In this document: one piece after another, positions 40,783 to 48,761 of the stretch
Layout: every line of letters begins with the position of its first letter
Numbering within the stretch: position 1 is the stretch's first letter
From: Mycolicibacterium austroafricanum
GTDB taxonomy: Bacteria > Actinomycetota > Actinomycetes > Mycobacteriales > Mycobacteriaceae
Direction: 5' to 3'
Assembly: GCF_902705885.1 (NCBI RefSeq)
Contig: NZ_CACSIP010000017.1
Location: forward strand, 41,400 to 105,399
DNA length: 64,000 nt
Position numbers and translations under genes: made by a program
Notes under the pieces: model-generated
Seen by the model: only the letters and a program-made list of their open reading frames with translations
Told to the model about the DNA's origin: nothing
Database searches by the model: none

Positions 40783-41826
40783 ATGCCAGCCAGCTCCATT
40801 CCTTCCGGGTCGCAGCGACTCCTGTCGCTGCTCTCGCTGCTGCAGATCCGCCGCGGGTGGAGCGGTGAGCAACTCGCGGAGCGACTTGAGGTCAGCCCCC
40901 GGACCGTGCGCCGCGACGTCGACCGCCTCCGCGAGCTGGGTTACCCGATCCACACGACCAAAGGGCCTGACGGTGGCTACCGCCTCGACGCCGGCAGCCA
41001 GATGCCGCCACTGCTGTTCGACGACGACCAGACCGTGGCCCTGGCGATCGCTCTGCGCGGTGCGTCGTTGACGGGTGCGGGGATCGACGAAGCCGCGACT
41101 CGGGCGCTCGCCACCCTGCGCCAGGTCATGCCCGCCCGGCTACGGACACAGCTTGACGCCCTCGACATGGTCGTCGTACCTCCGCCCACCGACGAAGCCC
41201 CACCTCCGGAAACACAGACCCTGCTTGCAATCAGCGCAGCGATCCAGAACCACGAGGAGCTCCGATTTGACTATCTCTCACCCAAGGTCGACACCGACTC
41301 GACCAGCGCCGGACAGCCCAATCGCCGCCGCGTTCACCCTCACCACCTGATCGCCAAGGGCGGGAGGTGGTATGTCGTGGCGTGGGTCCCGGAACGCGAG
41401 AACTGGCGAATCTACCGTGTAGACCGGATGACACCCCGCGTCCCCACTGGGCCACGTTTCACACCCCGCGACGTCCCCGGCGGGGACCCAGCGTCCTATC
41501 TCGAGGCCAGGTTCAAAGGTTCCGACAGCATCAACACCTGGCCGTGCCACGCCGAGGTCATCCTCGACAGACCAGCGCACGAGATCATCCCCTACGTGCG
41601 CGACGGTGTTGTCGAGGCGCTGGATTCCAACCGCAGCCGCGTGCGGCTCGGTGCATGGTCCTGGGCCGGGCTGGCGGCGACGCTCGCACGGTGGGACGCT
41701 GACATCGAGGTGGTCAGTCCTGCGGAGCTCAGGGCCGCATTCGCTGACCTCGCCGACCGAGCAACACGCGCCGCCGGCGACGTTGTTTTGCCACGCTTCT
41801 TGAATAATGACCTGCCTCCGACCTGA
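40783..41826 (+). CDS. WYL-domain transcriptional regulator
   Basis: 347 residues. HTH: SQRLLSLLSLLQIRRGWSGEQLAERL then VSPRTVRRDVDRLRELGYPI; WYL domain near residue 195-225 with GRWYVVAWVPERENWRIYRVDRM; C-terminal WCX region with AVSWAG-like GAWSWAGLAATLARWDADIEV. Full-length member of the family. It faces the VOC/aldo-keto reductase genes and probably controls them. The 200 bases between its end and the convergent TetR gene hold nothing I recognise. Confidence 0.87.
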   Translation: MPASSIPSGSQRLLSLLSLLQIRRGWSGEQLAERLEVSPRTVRRDVDRLRELGYPIHTTKGPDGGYRLDAGSQMPPLLFDDDQTVALAIALRGASLTGAGIDEAATRALATLRQVMPARLRTQLDALDMVVVPPPTDEAPPPETQTLLAISAAIQNHEELRFDYLSPKVDTDSTSAGQPNRRRVHPHHLIAKGGRWYVVAWVPERENWRIYRVDRMTPRVPTGPRFTPRDVPGGDPASYLEARFKGSDSINTWPCHAEVILDRPAHEIIPYVRDGVVEALDSNRSRVRLGAWSWAGLAATLARWDADIEVVSPAELRAAFADLADRATRAAGDVVLPRFLNNDLPPT

Positions 41827-42027
41827 CCCGCGGGTTCCGGGACAAACGACGGCCCCCGCAGCACCGCGTCTACCGTTGCAAAATAACCGCAGGGCATTCG
41901 GCACTGCCACAGGGGCAATTCGGCGTACCTTACTGGCCACCCCAGGCCGAATATGGTTGGTGTGCATGCATTTAACCTGCCAAGGTTGGCCTGCACTGCA
42001 AAATGCCTGTGGGCCGATGACACTGAT

Positions 42028-42639
42028 CTAGATGTTGTCGTCGGCGCCGAGCCGGACGAGTGGTAAGAACACCGTGTCCACAATCTCCTCGATCGCTGCG
42101 TCGTTCAGGGGAGCCAGCGTGACCAATACGTCGTGACGGAGCAGGTCGGCGGGTAGCTGCGCAACTCGGCCGTGGATCTGATCGGACCGGATCTCCCCAC
42201 GGGCGACCGCACGGGCGATGAGTTTGGTCATGGTGGCGCCGCGCTCGCCCTCCAGCAGGTCGCGCAGGTCGGCGAGGTTGGTGCCGGTGTCACGGGAGAA
42301 AGCACCGAGCCGCGTCATGACGGTGACGGCGAGATGGCCGCGTTGGCTGTTGGCCTGCCGGAGCAGATTGATCACGTCGCCGCGCAAACTACCGGTGTCG
42401 GGAACGATGATTGGATCCTCTTTCATCGCGGCAATCAATGCGGCGTGCACCAGTTCCGGCTTTCCCGGCCAGCGCCGGTACAGCACAGCGCGACTGGTGC
42501 GGGCCCGAGCGGCGACGCCGTCGATGGTGAAGTCATCGTAGCCGCGCTCATTCAGTTCGTCCCATGCCGCAGCCAGAAGTGCTTTCTCGAGCGCGCGACC
42601 GCGGCGACGCTGCGGAGCGGCGTCAGGGATAAGAGGCAT
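42028..42639 (-). CDS. TetR-family regulator, divergent from FAD monooxygenase
   Basis: 203 residues. HTH residues 15-60: RALEKALLAAAWDELNERGYDD, FTIDGVAARARTSRAVLYRRWPGKPELV, followed by a TetR_C_16-like ligand domain (NLLRQANSQRGHLAVTVMTRLG). It is arranged back to back with the FAD-dependent monooxygenase; the 71-base gap contains a perfect 12-base palindrome. This TetR-next-to-monooxygenase layout commonly serves inducible detoxification of a xenobiotic or antibiotic. Confidence 0.88.
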   Translation of the reverse strand: MPLIPDAAPQRRRGRALEKALLAAAWDELNERGYDDFTIDGVAARARTSRAVLYRRWPGKPELVHAALIAAMKEDPIIVPDTGSLRGDVINLLRQANSQRGHLAVTVMTRLGAFSRDTGTNLADLRDLLEGERGATMTKLIARAVARGEIRSDQIHGRVAQLPADLLRHDVLVTLAPLNDAAIEEIVDTVFLPLVRLGADDNI

Positions 42640-42680
42640 TGCGTTTCCTAAGGATGATCGCTACCGTTCATTGGATACGC

Positions 42681-42692
42681 ATAGGATCCTAT
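42681..42692. promoter_or_regulatory. 12-base palindrome, TetR-type operator
   Basis: ATAGGATCCTAT is a perfect palindrome in the centre of the short divergent promoter between the TetR and FAD-monooxygenase genes, flanked by GATACGC and CTACGAG, which extend the symmetry imperfectly. Confidence 0.5.
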
Positions 42693-42710
42693 CTACGAGG
42701 GGGCTGCCAG

Positions 42711-43826
42711 GTGCGCTTTCTCATCTCCGGTGCCGGTGTCGCGGGCCTGAGCACGGCGGTCAACCTCGATGCCGACGGCCATGACGTCACCATCGTCGAG
42801 CGCGCGGAACACTTGGGGGGCAACGCCCCGCCGATCGACATTCGGGGCGACGCGCTCGACGTGGCCGACAAGATGGGGCTGCTCGGGCAGATTCGTGAAC
42901 GCAGGATCGACATGACCCAGCGGGTGCAATTCATCGATCGCGACGGCACGGTGGTGGCGGAGCTGCCGGTGGACGAGATCAACGACAGCCCCGATGACAT
43001 CGAGATTGCCCGCGACGACATCACCAACCTCCTACGCGACCGGCTGGGGTCATCGACGGAATTGCGGCTCGGCGAGTCCATCGCCGAACTCGACGACGGT
43101 GAATCCGGCGTCGACGTCAGGTTCTCCTCGGGCACGGTCGACCGCTACGACCTGGTCGTCGGGGCGGACGGAATGCATTCGGCCGTAAGGCGGCTCACGT
43201 TCGGACCTGAACGGCTGTTCCTGCACCACCTCGGCTTCTACACCGCGATGGCCCGGCTACCCGGCTATCACCCGAGCGACCGCATAAACCCGATGTACAG
43301 CTTCCCGGGGCACATAGTCGGCATCATGTCGTACAACAAAAAGACCCTGGCATTCTTCATGTTTCGATCATCGTGGATCGACTACGACTACCACGACCTC
43401 GCGATAAAGAAGCGAATACTTGCCGACGCCTTCGCCGGTCACCACGAATGGCGAGTCCCGGAATTGGTCGACGCCGCCGTGCAGGACACACACCTCTACT
43501 TCGACTCCGAGAGTCAGATCAAGATGCCGGGCTGGCACAACGGTCGCGTCGCCCTCGTCGGCGATGCCGCATACTGCGCCTCGACCCTCTCTGGCCGCGG
43601 CACCAGCCTGGCCCTGACCGGCGCCTGGTTCCTCGCGAAGGCCCTGCGCGAGCATCCCGGCGATCTCGGCCAGGCGTGGGAGCAATACGAACGCGATCAG
43701 CGACCCCACGTCATCCGCCACCAGGCGACCGCGGCACCGGGGGGCGAGCTCCTGGCCCCCGCCACCCAGGACGAGATCGACACGCGCAACCGGGGATTGG
43801 CGGCCAGGCCCGCGGATGAAGAATGA
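42711..43826 (+). CDS. FAD-dependent monooxygenase (TetX/PHBH-like)
   Basis: 371 residues, GTG start with GAGGGGG upstream. RFLISGAGVAGLSTAVNLDADGHDVTIVER is the FAD Rossmann start (GxGxxG); VGADGMHSAVR near residue 155 is the DG motif that binds FAD and NADPH; GRVALVGDAAYCAS near 280 is the GD motif. No thioredoxin-like C-terminal domain, so it belongs to the shorter, TetX-like group that hydroxylates polycyclic or antibiotic substrates. Divergent from a TetR repressor. After it, a short Ala-rich tail (43830-43930) looks like leftover coding sequence. Confidence 0.88.
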   Translation: MRFLISGAGVAGLSTAVNLDADGHDVTIVERAEHLGGNAPPIDIRGDALDVADKMGLLGQIRERRIDMTQRVQFIDRDGTVVAELPVDEINDSPDDIEIARDDITNLLRDRLGSSTELRLGESIAELDDGESGVDVRFSSGTVDRYDLVVGADGMHSAVRRLTFGPERLFLHHLGFYTAMARLPGYHPSDRINPMYSFPGHIVGIMSYNKKTLAFFMFRSSWIDYDYHDLAIKKRILADAFAGHHEWRVPELVDAAVQDTHLYFDSESQIKMPGWHNGRVALVGDAAYCASTLSGRGTSLALTGAWFLAKALREHPGDLGQAWEQYERDQRPHVIRHQATAAPGGELLAPATQDEIDTRNRGLAARPADEE

Positions 43827-43922
43827 GGAAATACGCTATCGGCCGCCCAACGCGAGGCCATCTTCACCGCTGCGGCGAGCGTCGACCTGGCGCGCGTGAG
43901 CATATCAGCGAACGGCATCAAC

Positions 43923-43935
43923 GAGGGTTGATGTC
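43923..43935 (+). repeat. 13-base direct repeat, left copy
   Basis: GAGGGTTGATGTC occurs here and again at 45255-45267, bracketing the low-GC hydrolase gene. Such a pair is what integration or transposition would leave. No integrase or transposase is between them. Confidence 0.5.
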
Positions 43936-43961
43936 CTTGGAATACCAAAGGAGCCGGAGAA

Positions 43962-45227
43962 ATGGGATCAGTTGAAAAGGGCGACATTGTAGCCCAACGA
44001 ATGAATCCGAAGAGCAGGCTATTTTTCATGGACCCCGAAGACGAAGACCTCGATTTCATATTTCAATGGTTCGTGGGGTGGATAGCTTACGGTGCTGGTA
44101 CGCCAGGAGAGCTGTTTAAAGTCGCTCGCAAGATCGATCCGAAGTCCGCGGTGAGCTGGACGACGGAATTCGGAAATGAGGCAAAAAAGAACGAAGCGAT
44201 CGCTGAAGCCTGCCTGGAGAAAGGGCATAGGATCAGCGCTGGCCAGACGTTCTTGCGAGCCTTCGCGTACTACCGAGCAGCCTACTGCGCAATAGACCCG
44301 GCGGACGAATCGTTCTTCCCAGTCTATTTCAAGACCGTACATTGCTTCACTAAATACCTTGACGCCATGTCCAAACAGCTTCCACATGAGTATGTGGAAA
44401 TAGAATACAAAGGGTATAAATTCCCCGGCGTTTTCCTTAAGGCAGAGAACAGTAGCAAGCCAAAGCCGACAATATTTTTCCACAACGGCGGTGAGTCACA
44501 CAAGGAGGACACCTTCTTCCTCGGGGGAAAAGACGCCGTAGAGCGAGGGTATAATGCATTACTGATAGATCTGCCTTACGATGTACAACCAAGGTCCTAT
44601 AACCCCGAGATCACAGCAAAGAACTTTCCCAAGACCGATTTGTTAGGCGCCTATCATGCAGTCACCGATTTCCTCGTCGCTCGTCCTGACGTAGACGCCA
44701 AACGGCTAGTGGTATCTGGCGATAGTTATGGCGGCTTGAAGAGTACGTTGAATGCAGCTAATGATGACCGTTTTGCCGCGTTGGTCGCTAGTCCGCCAGT
44801 ATATTCGTGGCCACTTGCGATTAAGAACGGCGTGATGCCCCGCCAGTTCGTTATGGGGGACGCAGAAGATTCGAAGAGGGCCGTGAATAGTCTGCCGTGG
44901 CTTCCCCGAACAACGCTACATCGTGTCTGCTGGATGCATGGTTTCGATAGCCTGACAGAATGGCTGCCCGCAGCTGAGAATAACATGGAGCTCGACCCGC
45001 GAGATATCACATGCGCATTCCTGTCGATATATGCGAAGGCTGAGGGCCCAGAGCTTGTGAGGCAGGCAACCGAGTGTTATGAAAAAGCATCCTCCAAAAA
45101 TAAATCCTTGTGGATAGGAAAAGCAGAGGATGGTGCCGATTTCCATTGCCAGATCAACAACCTGTCGTTGCGGTTCCAGGTGGAGTTTGATTTCTTGGAC
45201 GAGGCCCTTGACTATAATGGTTACTAG
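43962..45227 (+). CDS. Alpha/beta hydrolase (FrsA/acylaminoacyl-peptidase type), foreign-looking
   Basis: 421 residues. A helical N-terminal half (about residues 1-150) precedes an alpha/beta hydrolase: IFFHNGGESHKED near residue 168 (oxyanion strand), GYNALLIDLPYD near 195, nucleophile elbow VVSGDSYGGLKS near 250, and a His in DGADFHCQ near 398. This layout resembles FrsA/DUF1100-type esterases and 2,6-dihydroxypseudooxynicotine hydrolase. Codon third positions are far richer in A and T than in any neighbour (for example GTATGTGGAAATAG), pointing to recent acquisition. AAAGGAG precedes the ATG. A 13-base direct repeat brackets the gene. Confidence 0.8.
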   Translation: MGSVEKGDIVAQRMNPKSRLFFMDPEDEDLDFIFQWFVGWIAYGAGTPGELFKVARKIDPKSAVSWTTEFGNEAKKNEAIAEACLEKGHRISAGQTFLRAFAYYRAAYCAIDPADESFFPVYFKTVHCFTKYLDAMSKQLPHEYVEIEYKGYKFPGVFLKAENSSKPKPTIFFHNGGESHKEDTFFLGGKDAVERGYNALLIDLPYDVQPRSYNPEITAKNFPKTDLLGAYHAVTDFLVARPDVDAKRLVVSGDSYGGLKSTLNAANDDRFAALVASPPVYSWPLAIKNGVMPRQFVMGDAEDSKRAVNSLPWLPRTTLHRVCWMHGFDSLTEWLPAAENNMELDPRDITCAFLSIYAKAEGPELVRQATECYEKASSKNKSLWIGKAEDGADFHCQINNLSLRFQVEFDFLDEALDYNGY

Positions 45228-45254
45228 CCCCGAATCGAAATTGAGGATTCGCAA

Positions 45255-45267
45255 GAGGGTTGATGTC
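45255..45267 (+). repeat. 13-base direct repeat, right copy
   Basis: Second exact copy of GAGGGTTGATGTC, 28 bases after the hydrolase stop codon; see the copy at 43923. Confidence 0.5.
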
Positions 45268-45329
45268 TGATTCATCGAGCTCTGGCGGGTGAGGGGAATT
45301 CGGGACGCCCGTGATTCATCTGATGAAAA

Positions 45330-45376
45330 CCGAGTAATACTCGGTAACCCTGCATATTCGATTCCTGCATATTTCA
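45330..45376 (+). repeat. TA-flanking repeat, copy 3
   Basis: CCGAGTAATACTCGGTAACC, then TGCATATTC, GATTCC and TGCATATTTC. Within it CCGAGT and ACTCGG form a small hairpin. It precedes the first of three tandem TA modules by about 100 bases. Confidence 0.65.
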
Positions 45377-45453
45377 GCGCGCAGTAAGTGCGGCGTCGAG
45401 GTTGGAGCAGCTCCACGGGCGGCCAATCTGACCGTCCGGCTACCTCGATTCAG

Positions 45454-45467
45454 TGTTACATGTAACA
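45454..45467. promoter_or_regulatory. Palindrome before MazE-like antitoxin
   Basis: TGTTACATGTAACA is a perfect palindrome about 8 bases before the antitoxin start codon, in GC-rich surroundings. Type II antitoxins bind such sites to repress their own operon. Confidence 0.6.
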
Positions 45468-45474
45468 TGTCGCC

Positions 45475-45681
45475 ATGGCGGTGAGAGAAAGGGTCAGCGA
45501 GTACCGACGGCGCATGCGGGAGCGGGGCCTGCGCCCGCTGCAGGTCTGGGTGCCTGACGTGCGTACCGAGAGTTTTGCCGCCGAGGCTCATCGCCAATCC
45601 TCGCTGGTGGCGCGGGCGGATGAAAGCAGCGATGACCAGGACTTCATCGAGGCTGTTTCGACGCCATGGGACGAGGAGTGA
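45475..45681 (+). CDS. MazE-like antitoxin (DUF3018)
   Basis: 68 residues. The sequence [27 protein letters not shown] followed by [12 protein letters not shown] is the DUF3018 antitoxin MazE-family pattern, with the C-terminal acidic tail ([16 protein letters not shown]) that occupies the toxin's active cleft. It overlaps the MazF toxin start by 16 bases. A TGTTACATGTAACA-type palindrome lies just upstream (about 45454-45467: GTTACATGTAAC), fitting an autoregulatory operator. Confidence 0.82.
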   Translation: MAVRERVSEYRRRMRERGLRPLQVWVPDVRTESFAAEAHRQSSLVARADESSDDQDFIEAVSTPWDEE

Positions 45682-46010
45682 ACCGAGGAGAGGTCTGGAC
45701 CGTAGCGGGAGGTGTCTACGCGGCGAAGCCGCGTCCGGCAGTGATCGTTCAGGATGACCTATTTGACGCCACGAGTTCAGTGACTGTGGCACCGATGACC
45801 AGCATTCTGTTGGATGCGCCTTTGATGCGCATTCGGATAGCCGGCGGAGACGGTCGGTTATCCGGACTCGACCAAGACAGTGACGTGATGATCGACAAGC
45901 TCACAACTGTCAGGAGATCGAACGTCCACGCGCGAGTCGGTCGACTGACTGCGGAACAAGTCGTCGAAGTCGAGCGAGCGATGATGGCATTTCTCGGCCT
46001 TGCGCGGTAA
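45666..46010 (+). CDS. mazF: MazF/PemK-family toxin
   Basis: 114 residues. [26 protein letters not shown] is the MazF beginning, with RGEVW and the RPAVIVQ strand; [19 protein letters not shown] and [17 protein letters not shown] give the conserved second half with the substrate-binding D-KLTTV segment. Family proteins are endoribonucleases. The ATG at 45666 gives the overlap with the antitoxin; a GTG at 45678 forming GTGA with the antitoxin stop is the alternative. Repeat copy 4 starts five bases after its stop. Confidence 0.88.
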   Translation: MGRGVNRGEVWTVAGGVYAAKPRPAVIVQDDLFDATSSVTVAPMTSILLDAPLMRIRIAGGDGRLSGLDQDSDVMIDKLTTVRRSNVHARVGRLTAEQVVEVERAMMAFLGLAR

Positions 46011-46015
46011 CCAAG

Positions 46016-46085
46016 AACCGTTGGGCAGCAGGGCAATACGACGTAGTGTACTGGTAACTCTGCATATTCGATTGCTGCATATTCT
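46016..46085 (+). repeat. TA-flanking repeat, copy 4 (fullest)
   Basis: Left part CCGTTGGGCAGCA and CAATACGACGTAGTGTACTG, right part GTAACTCTGCATATTC, GATTG and CTGCATATTCT. It fills most of the gap between the MazF toxin and the promoter of the VapBC module. The left part is shared with copies 1, 5 and 6, the right part with copies 2, 3 and 5. Confidence 0.7.
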
Positions 46086-46121
46086 CCGTTCACGGCTGGT
46101 GTAGCCGACCGAGGGTGCGCG

Positions 46122-46153
46122 CGTATATACTTGATCAAGACTTCGTATATACG
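46122..46153. promoter_or_regulatory. Paired palindromes before VapBC module
   Basis: CGTATATAC at 46122 and the full palindrome CGTATATACG at 46144-46153 bracket a third palindrome TTGATCAA at 46131. The set ends 13 bases before the VapB start. Repeated palindromic boxes of this kind are usual VapB operators. Confidence 0.65.
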
Positions 46154-46166
46154 TGAGGGTGGCGAG

Positions 46167-46373
46167 ATGACCAAGCGTTTGATTGACCTCGATGATGATT
46201 TGTTGGCCGCCGCGCAGAAGGAACTCAAGACGTCCGGCGTATCCGATACCGTCCGCATCGCGTTGCAGCAGGCTGCAGCGGCGTCTGCTCGAGCGCGCCA
46301 AATCGCATGGCTAAAGTCCGGCGGTATGGGGGAGATGGCCGACCCTGGTCAACGAGGTGACGTGTGGCGGTAG
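46167..46373 (+). CDS. vapB: VapB antitoxin
   Basis: 68 residues. TKRLIDLDDDLLAAAQKEL and SGVSDTVRIALQQAAAA form the VapB ribbon-helix-helix; the C-terminus with KSGGMGEMADPGQRGDVWR is the toxin-binding arm. The ATG at 46167 is preferred over an upstream in-frame ATG at 46131 because the homology starts here, GGCGAG precedes it and the operator would otherwise lie inside the gene. Overlaps the VapC start by 10 bases. Confidence 0.87.
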   Translation: MTKRLIDLDDDLLAAAQKELKTSGVSDTVRIALQQAAAASARARQIAWLKSGGMGEMADPGQRGDVWR

Positions 46374-46789
46374 TAGCGCGGTATCTCATCGACACCAGTG
46401 CTGCGGCACGGATGACACACCCCGAGGTCGCCGACCGACTTGCTCCGCTTATCGAGGCCGGATTGGTCGCAACCACCGCGCAGCTCGATGCCGAGGCGCT
46501 CTACAGCGCCCGGACCGCCGCGGACTATGCGCAATTATGGTCAGATCGCCGCCTCGCATATGAGTACCTGCCGACCAACGATGAACACTGGCAGGCGGCA
46601 TTGAATGCGCAGCGGTCGCTGGCCGGCACCGGTCGTCATCGTGCCGTCGGCATGGCCGACCTCCTGATCGCCACCCTTGCCAACGCCCATGATGTGACAC
46701 TGCTCCACTACGACGCTGATTTCGAGATCGCTGCCGAGGTATTGCCCTTCCAGCATCGGTGGGCGTTGGAACGGGGCAGTATCAGTTAG
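46364..46789 (+). CDS. vapC: VapC toxin, PIN-domain ribonuclease
   Basis: 141 residues, GTG start. The PIN active site is intact: Asp10 (LIDTSA), Glu44 (LDAEAL), Asp99 (MADLLIA) and Asp117/119 (HYDADFE). VapC proteins are Mg-dependent ribonucleases that cut tRNA or the ribosomal sarcin-ricin loop. The 3' end is followed after about 30 bases by repeat copy 5. Confidence 0.9.
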   Translation: MAVVARYLIDTSAAARMTHPEVADRLAPLIEAGLVATTAQLDAEALYSARTAADYAQLWSDRRLAYEYLPTNDEHWQAALNAQRSLAGTGRHRAVGMADLLIATLANAHDVTLLHYDADFEIAAEVLPFQHRWALERGSIS

Positions 46790-46819
46790 GTCAGAGGCAG
46801 GGGTGTGATGGTGGAGTCG

Positions 46820-46891
46820 AAACCCATTGGTGCGCAGTGCAATATGAAGTGGTTTACTGGTAATGCTGCATATTCGATCCCTGCATATTCT
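46820..46891 (+). repeat. TA-flanking repeat, copy 5
   Basis: Left part CCCATTGGTGCGCAGTGCAA and TATGAAGTGGTTTACTGGTA, right part CTGCATATTC, GATCC, CTGCATATTCT. It separates the VapBC module from the next Phd/VapC module. Nearly full length, differing from copy 4 mostly by substitutions. Confidence 0.7.
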
Positions 46892-46955
46892 CGCGTGCAA
46901 AACGGCGCACCCTAAGTGGACTACGCGGACGTCTCACCGGTGATACAATGTGAAC

Positions 46956-47192
46956 ATGGATACGGTCACGGTGCGCGAACTGCGTAACAGTGGAGGCGAC
47001 GTTCTGCGGCGTGTCGAGCTTGGCGAGCGCATCGTCATTACTCGAGACGGGACACCCGTTGCCGAGCTACGGCCGCTGCCTCGTTCTAGCGCGAGACCTG
47101 CGGAGCTGATTCGTCGCCGCAAGAATCTTGCGCCGATAAACCCGGATGCCCTCCGACGTGACATCGACAACCTCATCGACCCGTCGCTATGA
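46956..47192 (+). CDS. Phd/YefM-type antitoxin
   Basis: 78 residues. MDTVTVRELRNSGGDVLRRVELGERIVITRDGTPVAEL is the classic Phd/YefM fold, seen in VTVRELRNSGGDVL followed by ITRDGTPVAELRPL. The C-terminal tail with RRDIDNLIDPSL binds the toxin. The ATG at 46956 fits family length; a GTG two codons earlier is possible. It overlaps the VapC start by four bases (ATGA). Pairing of Phd-type antitoxins with PIN toxins is frequent in mycobacteria. Confidence 0.88.
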   Translation: MDTVTVRELRNSGGDVLRRVELGERIVITRDGTPVAELRPLPRSSARPAELIRRRKNLAPINPDALRRDIDNLIDPSL

Positions 47193-47611
47193 CACAGACC
47201 CAGAGCTGGGGGATGCTGGATACCTCCACTGTGATCCTATTAGGTCAGATCTCCGACCCGGCCGAGCTTCCCGATGAATCGGTGATCAGCGCGATAACGC
47301 TGGCCGAACTGTCCGTGGGTCCACACGTCGCCAACGACGATGCCGAGCGCAGCGCCCGGCAGCAGCACCTACAGCAGGCCGAGGCGGACTTCGACGTCCT
47401 GCCGTTCGATGGAGATTGCGCCCGGGCGTTTGGAGCCGTAGCGGCTGCGCTGCGCGCGTCGGGACGCAAGCCGGCCGCGCGCGCCTACGACGCGCTCATC
47501 GCGGCCACCGCAATCGCACATGCAATGCCGCTGTACACATGCAACCCCGCCGACTTCACAGGAATCCCGCGACTGGAACTACGGTCAGTCACACACCCGC
47601 ATCGCCGATAG
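47189..47611 (+). CDS. vapC: VapC toxin, PIN-domain ribonuclease
   Basis: 140 residues. PIN residues present: Asp11 (GMLDTST), Glu40 (LAELSVG), Asp101 (RAYDALIAA) and Asp122 (CNPADF), all needed to bind the catalytic Mg ions. The start ATG overlaps the antitoxin stop. Third and last module of the tandem array; repeat copy 6 begins about 10 bases after its stop. Confidence 0.9.
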   Translation: MTQTQSWGMLDTSTVILLGQISDPAELPDESVISAITLAELSVGPHVANDDAERSARQQHLQQAEADFDVLPFDGDCARAFGAVAAALRASGRKPAARAYDALIAATAIAHAMPLYTCNPADFTGIPRLELRSVTHPHRR

Positions 47612-47620
47612 GGCCGCGCT

Positions 47621-47670
47621 GAATGGCATTGGGAGGCAACGTCATATGCCGCACTTTACTTGACATAATG
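47621..47670 (+). repeat. TA-flanking repeat, copy 6 (left part, diverged)
   Basis: CATTGGGAGGCAACGTCATA and GCACTTTACT align with CCATTGGTGCGCAGTGCAAT and GTGGTTTACT of copy 5 and with CGTTGGGCAGCAATGTGATA of copy 1. The TGCATATTC half sites are not recognisable. It closes the tandem TA array. Confidence 0.5.
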
Positions 47671-48024
47671 TGGCTTATCGGCAAACAAGTAGGCGCTGAG
47701 AGTCGAGCCTGGGCGCAGCTGCGACCGTCATAGTCCGATCCGTGTGGGTTTGCAGTCGATCTCCGACTTTTCACCAATTCGGCGACCGGCACAGACTGTT
47801 GTCGATCATCTGCCTGTCGACTGCGCTTCTTGTGACGCGTTGTGGCGTGCCGCGGATTCCCGTACGCGGTAGGTCCGCAAAGCGCGTCGCCCCGGCGTCT
47901 ATGGTTCCACGCTACCGGCGGACACCGCCCCCCAGCCGCCGCGCACTCCACCCGGTCAATTCGTCACTGTGACGTTATTAGCGTGCTATCCCGCTCGGCG
48001 CAGCTGCGTCGTCGAGCGCCGCGA
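47671..48024. other. Gene-free stretch after the TA array
   Basis: About 350 bases with no supported gene. The start contains an AT-richer TTGACATAATG that reads like a promoter element but nothing is expressed from it on the plus strand. The rest is GC-rich without recognisable domains; a few short open frames have neither ribosome sites nor family resemblance. Confidence 0.5.
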
Positions 48025-48621
48025 TCAGGTCGCCGAAGACAGCTCCGCGGCGCCGAACGACACGTTGAACCGGTCACACCAGATGCTCACGCTGGTCAGC
48101 CCATCGACATCGGCGCCCGCGGGCACCGGGTAGTTGGCGCTGCCACGGTTTCCCTTGAGCGGACCCAGGTCCACCCACCGGCCGTCATCGAAGACCCCCG
48201 CATCCTCGAGGCCCGGCGTCACCGGGGCATCGGTCAGCCACACCTTCAGATCGGGGCCGTCGCTGGTGCTGAGGTTCTCGACACGGACCACTAGGGAGTC
48301 GTCGGGTAGCCGGAGCAGTTGCACCGTTCCGGTGGTCTCGTGCTCCTGGGTGATCAGGTCCCCTTGTGCGACCACGTCGGTGGTCGCGGCGTCCGTGGCG
48401 GCGACCTGTGGGCCGGGCGACACTTCGCCGGTAGCCACGGTGGGCGGGGCCTCGTCGACCGTGGTGTTGGTGAACAGTTTCCACGGCTGAAACCAGTACG
48501 CGCCGACACCGGCGGCGATCACCAGTACGGCGAGGCCGGCGATCACCAGCGGGTGGCGTAGGAAACTGCGACGGGAACCAGTCGGTTCCGAGCTATCGGA
48601 GGATTTGGAGGGTTCGGGCAT
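48025..48621 (-). CDS. DM13-domain membrane-anchored protein
   Basis: 198 residues. A short cytoplasmic Ser-rich head and one membrane helix (LVIAGLAVLVIAAGVGAYW, about residues 25-43) anchor an outer DM13 domain (about 85-198): GDLITQEHETTGTVQLLRL, LVVRVENLSTSDGPDLKVWL and the closing SVSIWCDRFNVSFGAAEL with the conserved cysteine proposed to take part in redox chemistry. The start MPEPSK is used; a GATAAT six bases before the ATG suggests a leaderless transcript, common in mycobacteria. Stands between the TA array and the nucleosidase gene. Confidence 0.85.
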   Translation of the reverse strand: MPEPSKSSDSSEPTGSRRSFLRHPLVIAGLAVLVIAAGVGAYWFQPWKLFTNTTVDEAPPTVATGEVSPGPQVAATDAATTDVVAQGDLITQEHETTGTVQLLRLPDDSLVVRVENLSTSDGPDLKVWLTDAPVTPGLEDAGVFDDGRWVDLGPLKGNRGSANYPVPAGADVDGLTSVSIWCDRFNVSFGAAELSSAT

Positions 48622-48761
48622 AGAGAAATTATCGGTGCAGACGCATCGGGCCGCCCCCAATACCGTCAATGACGCCGCAACACTGCCGTTTTGCGGCCGT
48701 CGGCCGGCTCTGGCCGAGGCCCGGGTGACGAAGTCGCCGACAATGGGTCGACAATGGTGGG

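Noticed and set aside
45330..47670. The TA-flanking repeats as small minus-strand genes
   Set aside because: Conserved peptides can be read on the minus strand but there is no start codon, ribosome site or shared stop, so I report them as DNA repeats.
47742..47972. Short plus-strand frame after the TA array
   Set aside because: No ribosome site, no recognisable domain, and composition not distinct from the other five frames.
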